In this document: positions 11,344 through 22,732 of the stretch, one piece after another | Position numbering within the stretch: position 1 is the first letter of the stretch | How the letters are laid out: each line of letters starts with the position of its first letter | Assembly: GCA_948474755.1 (NCBI GenBank) | Contig: CAOLHI010000615.1 | Span: forward strand, 1-64,000 | DNA: 64,000 nt | Reading direction: 5' to 3' | DNA from: Ctenosaura bakeri | Taxonomy: Eukaryota > Chordata > Lepidosauria > Squamata > Iguanidae | Program-made: the position numbers and the translations under genes | Notes under the pieces: generated by a model | What the model saw: the letters and a program-made list of their open reading frames with translations, nothing else | Databases searched by the model: none | Told to the model about the DNA's origin: nothing

Positions 11344-11998
11344 GTGAAACCAAATCTTCAAACTTTATATCATTTATGGTGGACCTGCGAGAAGGCAAAA
11401 ATATTCTGGATGCAAGTACATAACAAGATATTAAAAATATTAAAAAATGAGTTTACGATGCAGCCTGAAATATACTTGTTGAACATATATGATGGAATAA
11501 GATCGTTAAGAAAAAGATCCCAAAGAAAGTTATTAACATATATGATTATAGTGGCCAGGATGACCTACGCGAGTAAATGGAAGCAGGAGGAAACACCGGA
11601 GATAGAAGATTGGTTAATTAAAATACATGATTTAATTGAAATGGACCAATTAACAACAATACTGTTCAAAAATACTAGGAAACAATTCAAAGAAGATTGG
11701 GAGCCGATCTTATCTATATTTGAAGAGAACAAGGGAAAATTAGCAAAAAAAGGAATAGAAGAATAAAGGTGAATAAACAAAATAAATTAAAAGAGAAAGG
11801 CAAAAGACAAACTTGCACATAATAAGGAGCTTTGCTCCCAAAAAGAAGCAAAGTGTGGAGAGTAAAAATAAAAGATAGATAATTTAGATAAGAACAACCA
11901 TGGACGAACGAAAACATAAGGGGGTAATACATAAAAGGAAGTAGGAGATTCTGAGAGAAAGTAGTGCGGGATAGAATCAATATAATACCAAGGAAATA
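11344..11998 (+). mobile_element. L1 3' end (ORF2 C-terminus and 3' UTR)
   Basis: 11,344-11,766 is an open frame for the last 140 or so residues of an L1 ORF2, with LYHLWWTCEKAKIFW, MTYASKWKQEETPEIEDWL and a natural stop. The L1 is truncated just before the Cys knuckle and joins DIRS-like sequence directly. An A-rich 3' UTR continues to about 11,998. Confidence 0.8.
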
Positions 11999-11999
11999 A

Positions 12000-12603
12000 A
12001 AGAATGACTGCCAGCTTCCAGGGCTGCCATTTTGTCACCAGTGTCACTGACTCAGAAGGGAGAGCTGCAAAAACGTCCCGATTGGGTGCCATTCGCACGG
12101 GCATTGGGCGGGGAGGGGGGCAGGGTCGGTGGGTTGCAGGAGGGGGGAGGTGTTTTGACGGAGGCCTTGCGGGGGGCGGGGGGCGGGAGCGTCCATCTGC
12201 TGGGAAAGAGAGCTGCAGGTTGGAGCAGCTTCCAGGCAGCCCATCGCTCTGCGGGGTTCGGCGGACGGGCTGGGTGGCAGCCCAGCACGTGTCTCAGCCC
12301 CTTTGGCGGAGGCGGGGAGCTCATCGTGCTACCCCAGGGATTCCTGGCCAGGCCTGTAAGAGGAGTTTATTTCAGAACAAGGGGGAGACCTCCTTTTCCT
12401 AGGAGATGGGCAGTCTTCTCTCTCTCTTTCCAGCCTACTTTTGGAAACTTCTTGCTTGAATTTTGAGTTGCAGTTACTTGCCCGCTTCTCATTTGCCCAC
12501 CCACCTACCCTCCTACCCAATGGTAGGCCCACCTTAGGGTCAACACAAGTCAGGAACAACTTGAAGGCACACACAAGAAGCTTGTGTAGTCCCCCGAGAG
12601 GTA
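12000..12603. other. GC-rich unassigned stretch with a SINE tail fragment
   Basis: 12,000-12,420 is markedly GC-rich with many CpGs, unlike the AT-rich surroundings. It could be the 5' UTR or promoter of a mobile element, but I cannot name it. Around 12,515-12,575 the words CTTAGGGTCAACACAAGTC and ACTTGAAGGCACACA match the tail of the tRNA-derived SINE seen at 36,843-36,968. No credible gene was found; overlapping GC-rich ORFs on both strands are composition artefacts. Confidence 0.45.
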
Positions 12604-13135
12604 CTGTATATCCTCATGTATAGGACTACTTTTTAACCCCCCAAAAACTTTTCAAAAGTTGGGGGGTCATCTTAGACACCGGCCCAAACACCGGCCCCCA
12701 CCGCTGAGGCAAGTCTCCTCTGCCGCCGCTGCCTTCGCCTGCCCCAAAACAACTCCCCGCCCTCCCCCGCCGCTGAGGCAACTCTCTGCCGCTGCCATCG
12801 CAGCTCCCATGGGTTTATTGTCTTGTCCTTCTTTTAAGCTATAGAGTGAATTAGGAAAAGTTTAATCCACTTGCACTGTTTTATGTTTACATGTTTGATG
12901 ACAAACAGCCTTATGTTTATAAGTGACAGTTTTCCTCCTAAGTACCTGCATGTCATAAGCCTTTGAATTAAAATTACCATATTGAAATCAAATCTGATGT
13001 TTTTTTAATTTTTATTTGGTGTGAGTTGGAAGAGGGGTGGTCTTATACAGCGAGTATATCCTAAACTCTATATTTTTACTGGAAAAGTTGGGGGTCGTCT
13101 TATACGCCAGTCATCCTATACATGAGGATATACGG
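12604..13135. mobile_element. MITE with TA target duplication (Tc1/mariner-like)
   Basis: The terminal inverted repeat is CYGTATATCCTCATGTATAGGA. The left end starts at 12,604 and the right end finishes at 13,135, each flanked by TA (12,602-12,603 and 13,136-13,137). The interior has related inverted segments (AAAAGTTGGGGGGTC / GTCGTCTTATAC) and low-complexity CCG-rich sequence. It lies inside the SPIN-type ends, immediately beside the SPIN right half. No transposase was seen. Confidence 0.7.
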
Positions 13136-13384
13136 TAATTAGAAATAAATATTTCACAATATATAATTACATATTGTTTTTGTGATTAATCACTATGCTT
13201 TAATTCTGTTCAATTTGTAACACTGAAAATACATCCTGCATATCAGATATTTACATTACGATTCATAACAGTAGCAAAATTACAGTTATGAAGTAGCAAC
13301 GAAAATAATGTTATGGTTGGGGGTCACCACAACATGAGGAACTGTATTAAAGGGTCGCGGCATTAGGAAGGTTGAGAACCACTG

Positions 13385-14055
13385 CAGTAGGAGTATATCT
13401 GGAGGGGTATATCTTGAGGAGTAAATATGGTGGGAAATATCCAGATGAAAAAATTTGGACAAGTAATATGGAGAAGTATATCACGAGGAGTATATCTAGA
13501 GCAGTAAATTTGGAGGAGTATATCTGGAGGAGTAAACATGGAGGATTACATCTGGAGCAGTATATTGCAAGGAGGAAATATGGAGGAGTATATCTGGAGG
13601 AGTAAATTTGAAGAAGTATATCTGGAGGAGTAAATATGGAGGAGTATATCTGGAAGAGTAAATTTGGAGGCGTAAATATATAGGAGTATATCTGGAGGAG
13701 TAAATAAGTAGGAGTATATCTAGAGGGTTAAATATGGAGGAGTATCTCTGGACTAAATATGGAGGAGGATATCTAGAGGAGTATATCTGGAGAAGTAAAT
13801 ATAGAGGAGTATATCTCGAGGAGTATTTCTGGAGGAGAATATCTCGTGGTGAAAATATGAAGAAGTAAATATGGAGGAGTATATTTGGAGGAGTAAATTA
13901 GGAGGAATAAATATTGAAGAGTATATCTGGAGGAGTAAATATAGAAGAGTAAATCTGGAGGAGTAAATTTGGAGGAGTATATTTGCAGGAGTAAATATGG
14001 AGGAGTATATCTGGAGGAGTATATCTGGAGGAGTGTATGTGGAAGAGTAAATTTG
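13385..14055 (+). repeat. 14-bp minisatellite, segment 1
   Basis: Tandem repeats of GGAGGAGTAWATNT, about 48 units. Adjacent units tend to alternate TATATCT and AAATATG/AAATTTG endings. Three units make 42 nt, so a translation runs MEEYIWRSKFGGVN repeatedly. The same array resumes after the L1 at 15,965 and again after the provirus at 23,701. Confidence 0.9.
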
Positions 14056-15960
14056 TTTTGGTTTTTTTTAATTATTTTTATTAAAAAAAGTGAAAATGAA
14101 AATAAAGTAAATTGTGTAACTTTACAAATATGTTTCCATGTTGCACATTTTTCATATGTATACAAATGTGTACACATTTGATTTCTTATTATAAAGCTGA
14201 GCAATAAATTTAATCCTTTTTGACTTACCTCACCAAATACCTAATATAATGTCATCACGCTCCTTTCAACATGTGAAATTCCCTTATCTTCACCCTTTAA
14301 ACTGTTGAGTACACCTTTTCTTGCTATTTCTTTACATCCAAAGATGAACATAATTAATTATAAATTTGGTTTACGATAAAGAAAAGCAATACTTAATTAA
14401 AACATAAATTTTTACGGTTTTCCATAATTCTTTAGTTTATGTATACTTCTGTCTTCTAAAAACTCAAAATTATTCTATATGCCTTTATTTCTTTGAACTT
14501 TCTAGTCATATATACCATTATTAAATGTCTATTCACCATATCCTTTTACATAGTCAATAACTGGTTGCCATATTTTTTCCATATTCTCAGTTCTTTTCCC
14601 CTTTAAATGGTATGAAAAAACATCATATTGTTTCATTTCTGTTATTTTTAACAACCATTGTTCTATATTTGGTACATTAGGTAATTTCCAGGATCCTGCA
14701 AATAGCATTCTTGCGGCTGTTATTAAATATAACAAGACTCGTTTGTTCCGATGCAGAAATTTTTTGTCAAATATATGTGTCATATTCAACAGATAAGAGT
14801 TCTGGTTGCATAGGAACTGCTGTCTTAAATATTTCTGTTATAGCTTTATGTATCTGTATCCAGTAGTTTTTTGTAATGGGGCAGGTCCACCATATTCGAT
14901 AATACGTACCAGCCTTATCCTTACATTTCCAACATCTATTGTTACCTGTTTGATACATTTTATCTATTTTAACAGGTGTGAGGTGGTACCTGTACATCAT
15001 TTTAATGAAATTTTCTTTTAGGTGCTGGGCACTGGTAAATTCTTTTGTATTCTTCCAAGCGGTTTCCCAATGTTCTAGCAGAATTTTGTGTTGGATATTT
15101 TGTGCCCATTTTATCATTGATTCCTTCACTGTTTCATCCTCTAATTTTTGTGTTCAGAAGTATTTGTAAAAGAGTGAAATTTTCTGTTTGGATTTCAAAA
15201 ATATTATGGTTTCGATTTCATTATATGTCCTTTGTGTTGTGATGCCTTCTAGTTTTGAATCCATTTTAAATCGCTCTTTTAATTGGACATACGGAAACCT
15301 ATTTCTATATTTTGTTGACTAAGTTCTTCACGGGTTAGCATTCGAACTCCTTTTTGTTTATCCAGAGTCAACAAATCACTATATAGTAGTCAATCTTGAT
15401 TTGGATACTTCAATTGCCCATATAAGGCTTCCTGAGGGGAACACCATACAGGTATTTTATTGTAAGTAGCTCTCTTCACGTTCTTCCAGATCTTTAACAA
15501 AGATTTTCTTACAAAGTGGTTGTTAAAGTCTCTATCTATTTTTTCTTTACCATACCATAAATAGGCATGGAACCCAAATCTCATATCTACACCTTCTAAA
15601 GTTAGTAGTCTTTTATCCTTTAACATAATCCTCCAACCATATCATTACACGGGCATAGTAATATAATTTCAAGTCCAGTAAGTCGCAACCCCCTTTCATA
15701 TTTTGTTCCATCAGCAGTTTCCATTTGATTCTCGGTTTTTTGCCATTCCATATGAATCTTGATAGTTATTTTTCCCATTGATGAATTGGTTTGTCCTTTG
15801 TAATAATTGGTAAATTTTGGAAAAGGAAATTTAATTTTGGCAGGACATTCATTTTTATCGTCGCAATTTTTCCCAATAATGTCAACTTTAGGTTGGACCA
15901 TCTTTGCAACTCTGCAGATATTTCTCTCCACATTTTAGTGTAATTGTTTGAAATAGATCC
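14056..15960 (-). mobile_element. L1 retrotransposon, 5'-truncated, inside the minisatellite
   Basis: A minus-strand L1 3' half of about 1.9 kb. 15,931-15,620 and 15,626-15,390 encode the post-RT region (KIKFPFPKFTNYYKG; GVDMRFGFHAYLWYGKEK). 15,129-14,767 has the Cys knuckle CWKC...WWTC. 14,789-14,529 is the C-terminus with LITAARMLFAGSWKLP. The T-rich 3' end at 14,056-14,090 abuts minisatellite sequence directly. Frames are broken by several shifts, so it is inactive. A target duplication cannot be judged because both flanks are repeats. Confidence 0.85.
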
Positions 15961-15964
15961 TTAT

Positions 15965-17788
15965 TATATGGAGTAACACAAGGAGTATATCTGGAAGAGT
16001 AAATTTGGAGGACTATATCTGGAGGATTAAACATGGAGGAGTACATCTGGAGCAGGATATTGCGAGGAGGAAATATGAAGGAGTATATTTGGAGGAGTAA
16101 ATTTGGAGGAGGATATCTGGAGGAGTAAATATAGATGAGAAAATATGGAGGAGTATATCTCGAGGAGTAAATACAGAGGAGTATATCTGGAGGAGTAAAT
16201 TTGGAGGAGTAAAAATGTAGAAGTAAATATAGATGAGTATATTTGCAGGAGGATAACTGGAAGAGTAAATTTGGAGGAGTATATCTGGAAGAGTAAATTT
16301 AGTGGATTAAATATAGAGAAGCATATCTTGAGGAGTATATTTGGAGGAGTAAATATGGAGGAATATATCTGGAGAAGTATATCTGGAGGTGTATATCCAG
16401 AGGAGTAAATATTGAGTAGTATATCTTGAGTAATAAATATAGAGGAGTATATCTGGAAGAGTATATCTGGAGGAATAAATATGGAAGAGTATATCTGGAG
16501 GAGTATATCTGTAGGAGTAAATATTGAGGAGTATATCTGGAGGAGTATATCTGGAGGTTTATATCTGGAGGAGTAAATATCGAGGAGTGTATCTGGAGGA
16601 GAATATCTGGAGGAGTAAATATGATGGGGTTTATCTAGAGGAGTAAATTTGGAGAAGTAACATGGAGGAGTATATCTGGAGGAGTATATCTGGCGGAGTA
16701 AATTTCGAGGAGTATATCTGGATGAGTAAATATGGAAGAGTACATCTGGAGGAGTATATTGGGAGGTTTATATCTGGAGGAGTAAATATCGAGGAGTGTA
16801 TCTGGAGGAGAATATCTGGAGGAGTAAATATGATGGGGTTTATCTAGAGGAGTAAATTTGGAGAAGTAACATGGAGGAGTATATCTGGAGGGGTATATCT
16901 GGCGGAGTAAATTTCGAGGAGTATATCTGGATGAGTAAATATGGAAGAGTACATCTGGAGGAGTAAATGTGGTGGAATATATCTGGAGGAGTAAATATGG
17001 AGGAGTATATCTGGAATAGTAAATTTGGAGGAGTAAATATGGAGGAGTATATCTGGAATAGTAAATTTGGAGGAGTGCATCAGGAGGAGTAAATATAGAG
17101 GAGTATATCTGGAGGAGTAAATCTGGAGAAGTATCTCTGGAGGAGTATCTGGAGGAGTAAATATGGAGGAGTATATCTGGATGAGTATATCAGAAGGAGT
17201 AAGTATGGAGGAGCTCATCTGGAGGAGTATATCTGAAGGAGTAAATATGGAAGAGTAAATATGGAGGAATATATTTGGAGGAGCATATCTGGAAGATTAA
17301 ATATAGAGTAGTATATCTCAAGGAGTGTATCTGGAGGCGTATATCTGGAGGAGTAAATTTGGAGGAGTAAATATGTAGGAGTATATCTGGAAGAGTAAAT
17401 ATGGAGGAGTATATCCGGAGGATTAAATATGATGGGGTTTATCTAGAGGAATAAATTTGGAGAAGTAACATGGAGGAGTATATCTGGAGGAGTAAATTTT
17501 GAAGAATATATCTGGATGAGTAAATATGGAAGAGTACATCTGGAGCAGTATATTGGGAGGAGTAAATATGGAGGAGTAAATCTGGAGGAGTAAATGTGGC
17601 AGAATATATCTGGAGGAGTAAATATGGAGGAGTATATCTGGAGCAGTACATTTGGAGGAGTGCATCGGGAGGAGTAAATATAGAGGAGTATATCTGGAGG
17701 AGTAAATATGCAGGAGTATATTTCAAAGAGTAAATATGGAGGAATAAATATGGAGGAGTATATCTGGAGGAGTGAATTTGGAGTAGTA
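15965..17788 (+). repeat. 14-bp minisatellite, segment 2
   Basis: Continuation of the GGAGGAGTAWATNT array, about 130 units. It contains a longer duplicated block: the sequence around 16,560-16,690 reappears at 16,767-16,895, and in part at 17,420-17,500. This shows segmental expansion on top of unit-level slippage. It ends exactly at the provirus, whose 4-bp target duplication AGTA occupies 17,785-17,788. Confidence 0.9.
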
Positions 17789-18684
17789 TGTTACCCTTAT
17801 TTCTGGGGCTCTCGTGAGGGAGACCTAAGTGCGCTCCAAATTACAAAGTTGGGATTTAGTAAAGAGCACAAGCTAGCACTACGAGGGGCAGGGCAACATA
17901 GTGAGATCTTTTACTCAATGTCTACGGGGTCAGGCCGAGTCAAGGAGCAAACAAAAGTAAATAATAATTGTTTTTATTGATAGACAGTCAAGCATGTGTA
18001 TGCAACACACTCACAGAGAACTATTGAAATAAAGGTTGGAGTGGGATAGAGGGTTTTTAAGAGGAGGTTTTGTGTTTGAAATACTACACCTATCCTGAAG
18101 CCTGGGTAGTCTGAAGAAGAAGTTTGTGGAAGTGAGGAGATTCTCAGTACGAGAAGCTGAGGGGGAAGGGTCTCTGAACGAAGTGACAGCAAGGCGGGAT
18201 GGAAGCCAAGAGTGATCCAAGGAAGGGCTCAAAGTCAGGGGGTCTTATAGGGGAAAATGTGGCTGTAGGCTAGTCCATTCTTGGGGATAACGAGTTTTAG
18301 GCTGGAGACAAAGCCTCCGAAAGGTCAATATTTTGCATGATTGAGTTATGACAGAGTAGTCAATAGAGTAGACAGTATGCAAACGTGGAGTGCTTGACAG
18401 TTGAGTATTCGGCTCGTCACGCTGCCTGCTCGGGGCAGGGAGTCCTTTGTAAGTAGCGTGCATACATAATTTGGTACTTGCCTTGAGGTCTCCTAAAGTG
18501 GCAGTCTGGCTATTTCTGGCCTGCCTGTATTTGGAATGTTTTGGCAATTTGTGGCCATGCCTGTATGCGTGCTTGTCCGGAGGCCTCGCAAGCACATGGA
18601 GAGGAATAGGTAAGGAAGGCCAAATTATTGATATAAAATGATATCTAATATCCCCACAAGTCAGGGCTAGAAACTACAGTAACA
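17789..18684 (-). repeat. 3' LTR of the provirus (~896 bp)
   Basis: Read on the minus strand it starts TGTTACTGTAG and ends GGGTAACA. An AATAAA signal lies near 17,979, followed by the R/U5 region. Closely related LTRs stand alone at 30,649-31,548 and 32,504-33,416, and more distant ones lie at 61,530-62,330 and 63,379-64,000. The adjoining purine tract at 18,685-18,700 marks the internal side. Confidence 0.85.
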
Positions 18685-18700
18685 ATCCCCTCCCGAAAAT
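18685..18700 (-). other. Polypurine tract
   Basis: On the minus strand, TTTTCGGGAGGGGAT directly precedes the first LTR bases TGTTAC. A purine run in this position primes plus-strand DNA synthesis in retroviruses. It shows that the LTR at 17,789 is the 3' LTR of internal sequence to its right. Confidence 0.7.
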
Positions 18701-19937
18701 GGGCAATTTGGGGACAATATCGAACATTTTCCAATTAATAACCAACACTAGTTTTAGAATCAAATAGGAGTCTAAAGGCTCTCCATAGGGAAAGGGAACT
18801 TTCAGGGAACACACAGGGTTTCTATCTTATAAATACATTCCTAACTAAACCTAAACACATTCACACAAACAGATATAAGCAATAATCACTAATAAATTGT
18901 CCCGTCAATTGAGAAATGGCTGTAAATGAGCAGTTACGGCAAATAGCACAATGCAAAACAACTGAACATTGAAGCAAAGCGTGCCTTCCAATGAGGCACT
19001 GCAGGAATGAGCAAAGTGAAGTGGTGATGGTTACAAAGCATCCAATTTTGCAGACTAGCTAACAATTGATTGCTAACTATCCACTGTGTGCATCTTGCAG
19101 ATCTTGAACTGAGGAATAGTCCATGGGGAAAGGCAATAGTCCTTTTAAATCTGAGTCTTTGGTAAAACAGTCTTTTATCTCCGTCGGGAGGTGTCTGGTT
19201 CACCCCCTCATGGCTGCAGCAGAGGGATCAGGCATCTCCTCGGACTGGCTCCCGAATGGAACAGTGATTTTTCTTCTTCACGCCCCCCCCCACAGTACCC
19301 GGGGGTGATGGTCAGGTCTGGGGGTCGTCCTGGTTCTCTGGAGCCGTCAGCCTGTAGCTATTTTGCAACTGAACTGACAAAGAGAGCCTGATGGGAGTTC
19401 AACTTGAACCCTGAAATTTTGTTTCACTATAACCAAAAAGTTGAAGAGGGAGCGAGGGTTTAAATAGCTCCCAAGAATAGAGCTGTATTAGCCCTAGCAG
19501 GGCCTATTCAGGTAGTGAGGCTGCTAATTCGGAACCTGCATCCATCCACTGGTCCTTAGAGGCCGATCAAGATGCCATGCCAACCCGACCACGCCTGGAT
19601 TGATATCCAAAGTCATTCCGGAACAAGGTCTGCTCCCAGTTAGCAGACAAATAGCCAAGGTCATCCCAATACAGGATGAGATCCCACTTAGCGGGTAGTT
19701 TGCTGAGGTCTCCTCTTCGCTAAGTCCCAGAGCTGGGCTCCAGGCCTGATGATGTATAATGAGGGCTTGGAGTTGGCTGCAAGTACAGTGCTGGTGGCTA
19801 GATGTAGGTTACGAGCAACTTCCCTGCCTCTAGAAGCTGGACTCCGAGGCAAGCCTGAAGATTGGTCACCTTCGGATAGGCTTTTGAAACCAGATGGGAC
19901 ATCACAATCACAACAAGTCACACTAACAATAAACTAT
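18701..19937 (-). other. Proviral region between env and 3' LTR
   Basis: About 1.2 kb with no convincing ORF. On the minus strand there is a TATA-like CTATTTAAA near 19,460-19,470, inside GGGAGCTATTTAAACCCTCG. This could be an internal promoter, or the core of a second LTR inserted here. A GT/C-rich run lies near 19,280-19,300. Confidence 0.4.
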
Positions 19938-21898
19938 TTACAAATTATGAGCCTCGGAGATCTCAATAAAACCGGCCAGCTTGAAGCTGAAAAATCTGTT
20001 TCTTGACCCACAGTGTGAGGCCAATTAAGCATAGGGCTAGTATGACCTGAAAGACTAGTAGTATTATTAAAGGGTGCAAGGCGAAGTGGGTGATCGCTTG
20101 CCCCATGGACAACCTACTGAAGGTGTCCCATCATGACTGTTGTGAGGCTGATTCTAAATCTTCAGAGGATTCAACAATCACCTTGGTGGAATGGTTAACT
20201 GTCAAAGCAACCTGGTGGAGGGAGTGCGAAACCTCCAGTATGTGTGCCAAGCGGGTGAAATTCTGTAGCCATGTAGACACAGAGATCTCATCTTCAAGGT
20301 GGAATCCGACTAGTTTGGACTCCATGGGCACGTATCCATTTTCCAAAATCTAATCTTTTATCTCCCACCTGAGACAAAACAATCCTGTACGTGCTGAGAA
20401 CAAAAGCAAGGGTTGCCGGCGGTGCGGTTGATTCTTACAGTCACACCACTAGGCAGTACGGTAACATGTAAGCCAGGGTTCTTAAGCAAAAGCACTCGTT
20501 ATTAATTTGAGCCATTACAGTGTAATTGACCGGTACTACAATATATTCACAGACATTACCATAACAGAAACTGTCTGTATTGCGAAAGCACTGTACCCAA
20601 TGGTGGTGAAATAAACAACCGGATAAATCAAAAGAGTGCGTACCATTGGACCAATGGTACATTTGTTGGGGTAGTAGAGTGCCATTGGCGGCTATCAAGG
20701 AGAGTCCAAGATGGGATAATGGATGTAAAATTACCTGGTCCAGAATCCTTTCGTGTACGACTTCCACTTTTAGAGTTAGGCTTTCCCAAGTGGCGTGCTG
20801 TATTTGTGCCAAAGCGGAGGGGTGTTCCAGAGATTCCGGGTAGCGCTCTCTCAGCAGGCTTAGGATCTCCGGGTGCATTATTTGCTTTGCAGTTTCGTAC
20901 ACTGGATGGCAAATGACATATTGTGAGTCATGGTTTTTAAGGCACGACCAAGGTCAGATACTATATCTCTCTCTGCACCAACCCATTGCAGTAACGATTG
21001 ATCAAATCCATTCCTTGTGCCAGGTTAAACCAGCAGCGGAGGATACACCAATTTCCTTTGTTTTGGAGCCAATCATGCCTAATTTAATCGCCAATACTTT
21101 ATTGTCCACTGCATTAATTATTGCACCGCCAGTTCCTATTCCTCCTAAGATGGTCCCTAGGACACTTCACTTAGGGCGAGCGTGTGGGTGGGAAAACGAC
21201 AGCCACCGCTTTTCCCAGTGTGTCCATGCTAGTTTTAGATATGGCTGGCAGGCAGGAATGACCTTAGAAATGTTTACTACAGTGAAATTTAGAAACATTG
21301 TGGTGACAATGGGTTGGGAGTTCAAATAAGCAACCATCTCAATATCTTTGCAGACTACGGTGCTACCCACATACATGGCAGGGAAGCTATCAGAAGGAGG
21401 GGTATAGACAGGGGTATCTGGGCACCGCACTTCCCCACAGGAGAATTTGCAGCCTGTCAGGGTGCGAGTGAAGTTTTGGCAGGTGAACAAAAAGGTTTTC
21501 CATTCCCAATTGTCATATGTGAACCTAATTACAAACAGAGAAGCATTGCGATGTAGGCTCCTGACCATTTTAATGGTCAAGGGAGCTGGGGCTGCTGCCA
21601 TCTCAGCATATAGTTTGGTGTCACTGTTGGCAATGGCTATTCTTAAACCTGAACTAAGTCTGTTCCTAGGGCGTACCTGAATTTGGGTGAATATTTCAAA
21701 GGGATGTCATTTTTGAAACCATGGTAACAGCCGGGTACTGCGTAGCAGGGCTTCTGCCTCCTGATAAGGATTCCAATGGCAGACTGCCTGTATGTTATAT
21801 TGCCAATCTGTCACAAATTGGGTAGTGTACTCAGCAGAGGCTCCGAGGACATATTTAAACAAGGGAAACAATACCGCGATCCATGTGAACAGTCTCAT
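19938..21898 (-). pseudogene. env: Retroviral env pseudogene
   Basis: This codes for a decayed retroviral envelope glycoprotein, about 650 codons if intact. The start at 21,898 opens a hydrophobic signal-peptide-like N-terminus (MRLFTWIAVLF). 21,601-21,167 is a Cys- and N-glycosylation-rich surface-subunit segment. A glycine/isoleucine-rich fusion-peptide-like stretch (GTILGGIGTGGA) follows at about 21,150-21,110, in another frame. 20,902-20,131 is ectodomain with NXS/T sites. A membrane anchor of about 25 hydrophobic residues lies near 20,075-20,000, then a short tail to a stop near 19,938. Several stops and frameshifts break it. I could not assign the retroviral genus, and no CX6CC motif was found. 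Confidence 0.7.
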
Positions 21899-21959
21899 TC
21901 CGTCTCCCTGTAGGGAACACAGATACGGGAGTCCATCACTATTTATACTAAACTACACA

Positions 21960-22732
21960 GATAAACTACAAACTATACAGGGCTATCTACAGAAAATGGG
22001 GGAGTCAGAGGGGTCGCCACTCCTCTCTGTCTCGTTCAGACAATGTTCATTTACCCATTGTCAAAGGCCTCGTAAATTGAGACAAATGCCTTGGACAAGT
22101 TAACGGCTGGTACTTTCTTGTGATTCAAGGAAGTCTGACAAATCACTGGACTCACATTGGGCTCTTGGGTGCCTGGATCTTCCAACTCAGGGATTACCAC
22201 AGAGGCAGGATTGACAGGCTAACCTTTCCATTCCTTCGAATGTATTTGTTTGTGGGTCTCTGAAATTACTTGTAAGAGCGGCAGTGCCCACTCATGGCTT
22301 GAGATCCTTTTGTTCAAATCAAGGTGGAGGCTGGTATCTGACACAAATGCCTCCTAAAGTACTATATTTCGTGGCAGGATGGTGATCGAGACAGAGCCAA
22401 AGACTGTCTTGGCCCCTCTCAAGATCACCAGAGTAAAAAGGTATTGAGTGCCACTGAATATGAATATAAGCTGGCACCAGTATAGCTCTGTGGAGGGGAG
22501 GGCAGTAGCCACATCTACCTCTGTGTGGTATTTGGGACTCACAGTTGTTGAAATCTCCCCTGGTGGACTGCAGTCAAAGGGAGTATGTAGGGTCAAGTTA
22601 GGGTGTGCCAGGGTGAGTGTCTTTCCTAAACTGTGCTCTGGTTGGGCAGGAGCCTTTTGCTGTTTGAATCCCCGATCCCACAAGAAATTCCCTTGAAAGA
22701 GGGCAAGGAGCAGCTACTGACCAATTGCACTG
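21960..22732 (-). pseudogene. Unassigned proviral sequence upstream of env
   Basis: Minus-strand blocks such as 22,683-22,354 (109 codons) lie upstream of env and downstream of the L1 fragment. I see no RT, integrase or protease motif. It may be the pol-env junction, a leader or an accessory region. It ends abruptly at about 22,732, where L1 sequence starts. Confidence 0.35.

Larger units (their letters stand above)
9623..13384. mobile_element. SPIN-type hAT transposon ends enclosing nested insertions
   Basis: The left end at 9,623 begins CAGCGGTTCTCAACCT and continues with GGGTCGCGACCCCTTTGGGG. The right end at 13,136-13,384 finishes AGGTTGAGAACCACTG after a 250-bp stretch that I recognise as the right part of SPIN/URR-type non-autonomous hAT elements. 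The ends form matching terminal inverted repeats. The 8 bp outside each end (CTCTAAGT and CAGTAGGA) do not match, so the two ends may come from different copies or the locus has been rearranged. No hAT transposase is visible between them. Confidence 0.75.

Noticed and set aside
12004..12574. Overlapping long ORFs on both strands in GC-rich sequence
   Set aside because: High GC lowers stop frequency. The products are Gly/Arg/Pro-rich low complexity with no recognisable family.
13372..14204. ORFs reading MEEYIWRSK... on plus and ...YSSRYTPPYLLLQ on minus
   Set aside because: They are translations of the 14-bp minisatellite, open because of the repeat structure. There is no start context, splice signal or domain.
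13385..17788. CRISPR array
   Set aside because: Units are contiguous 14-bp tandem repeats without unique spacers, in a vertebrate genome with spliced genes.
21167..21556. Plus-strand ORFs opposite env (for example 21,314-21,556)
   Set aside because: Shadow frames of the minus-strand envelope pseudogene.
18685..22732. Assigning the provirus to the foamy virus group
   Set aside because: The long region after env and a TATA-like motif are suggestive only. No pol is left, and the envelope motifs seen do not settle the genus.
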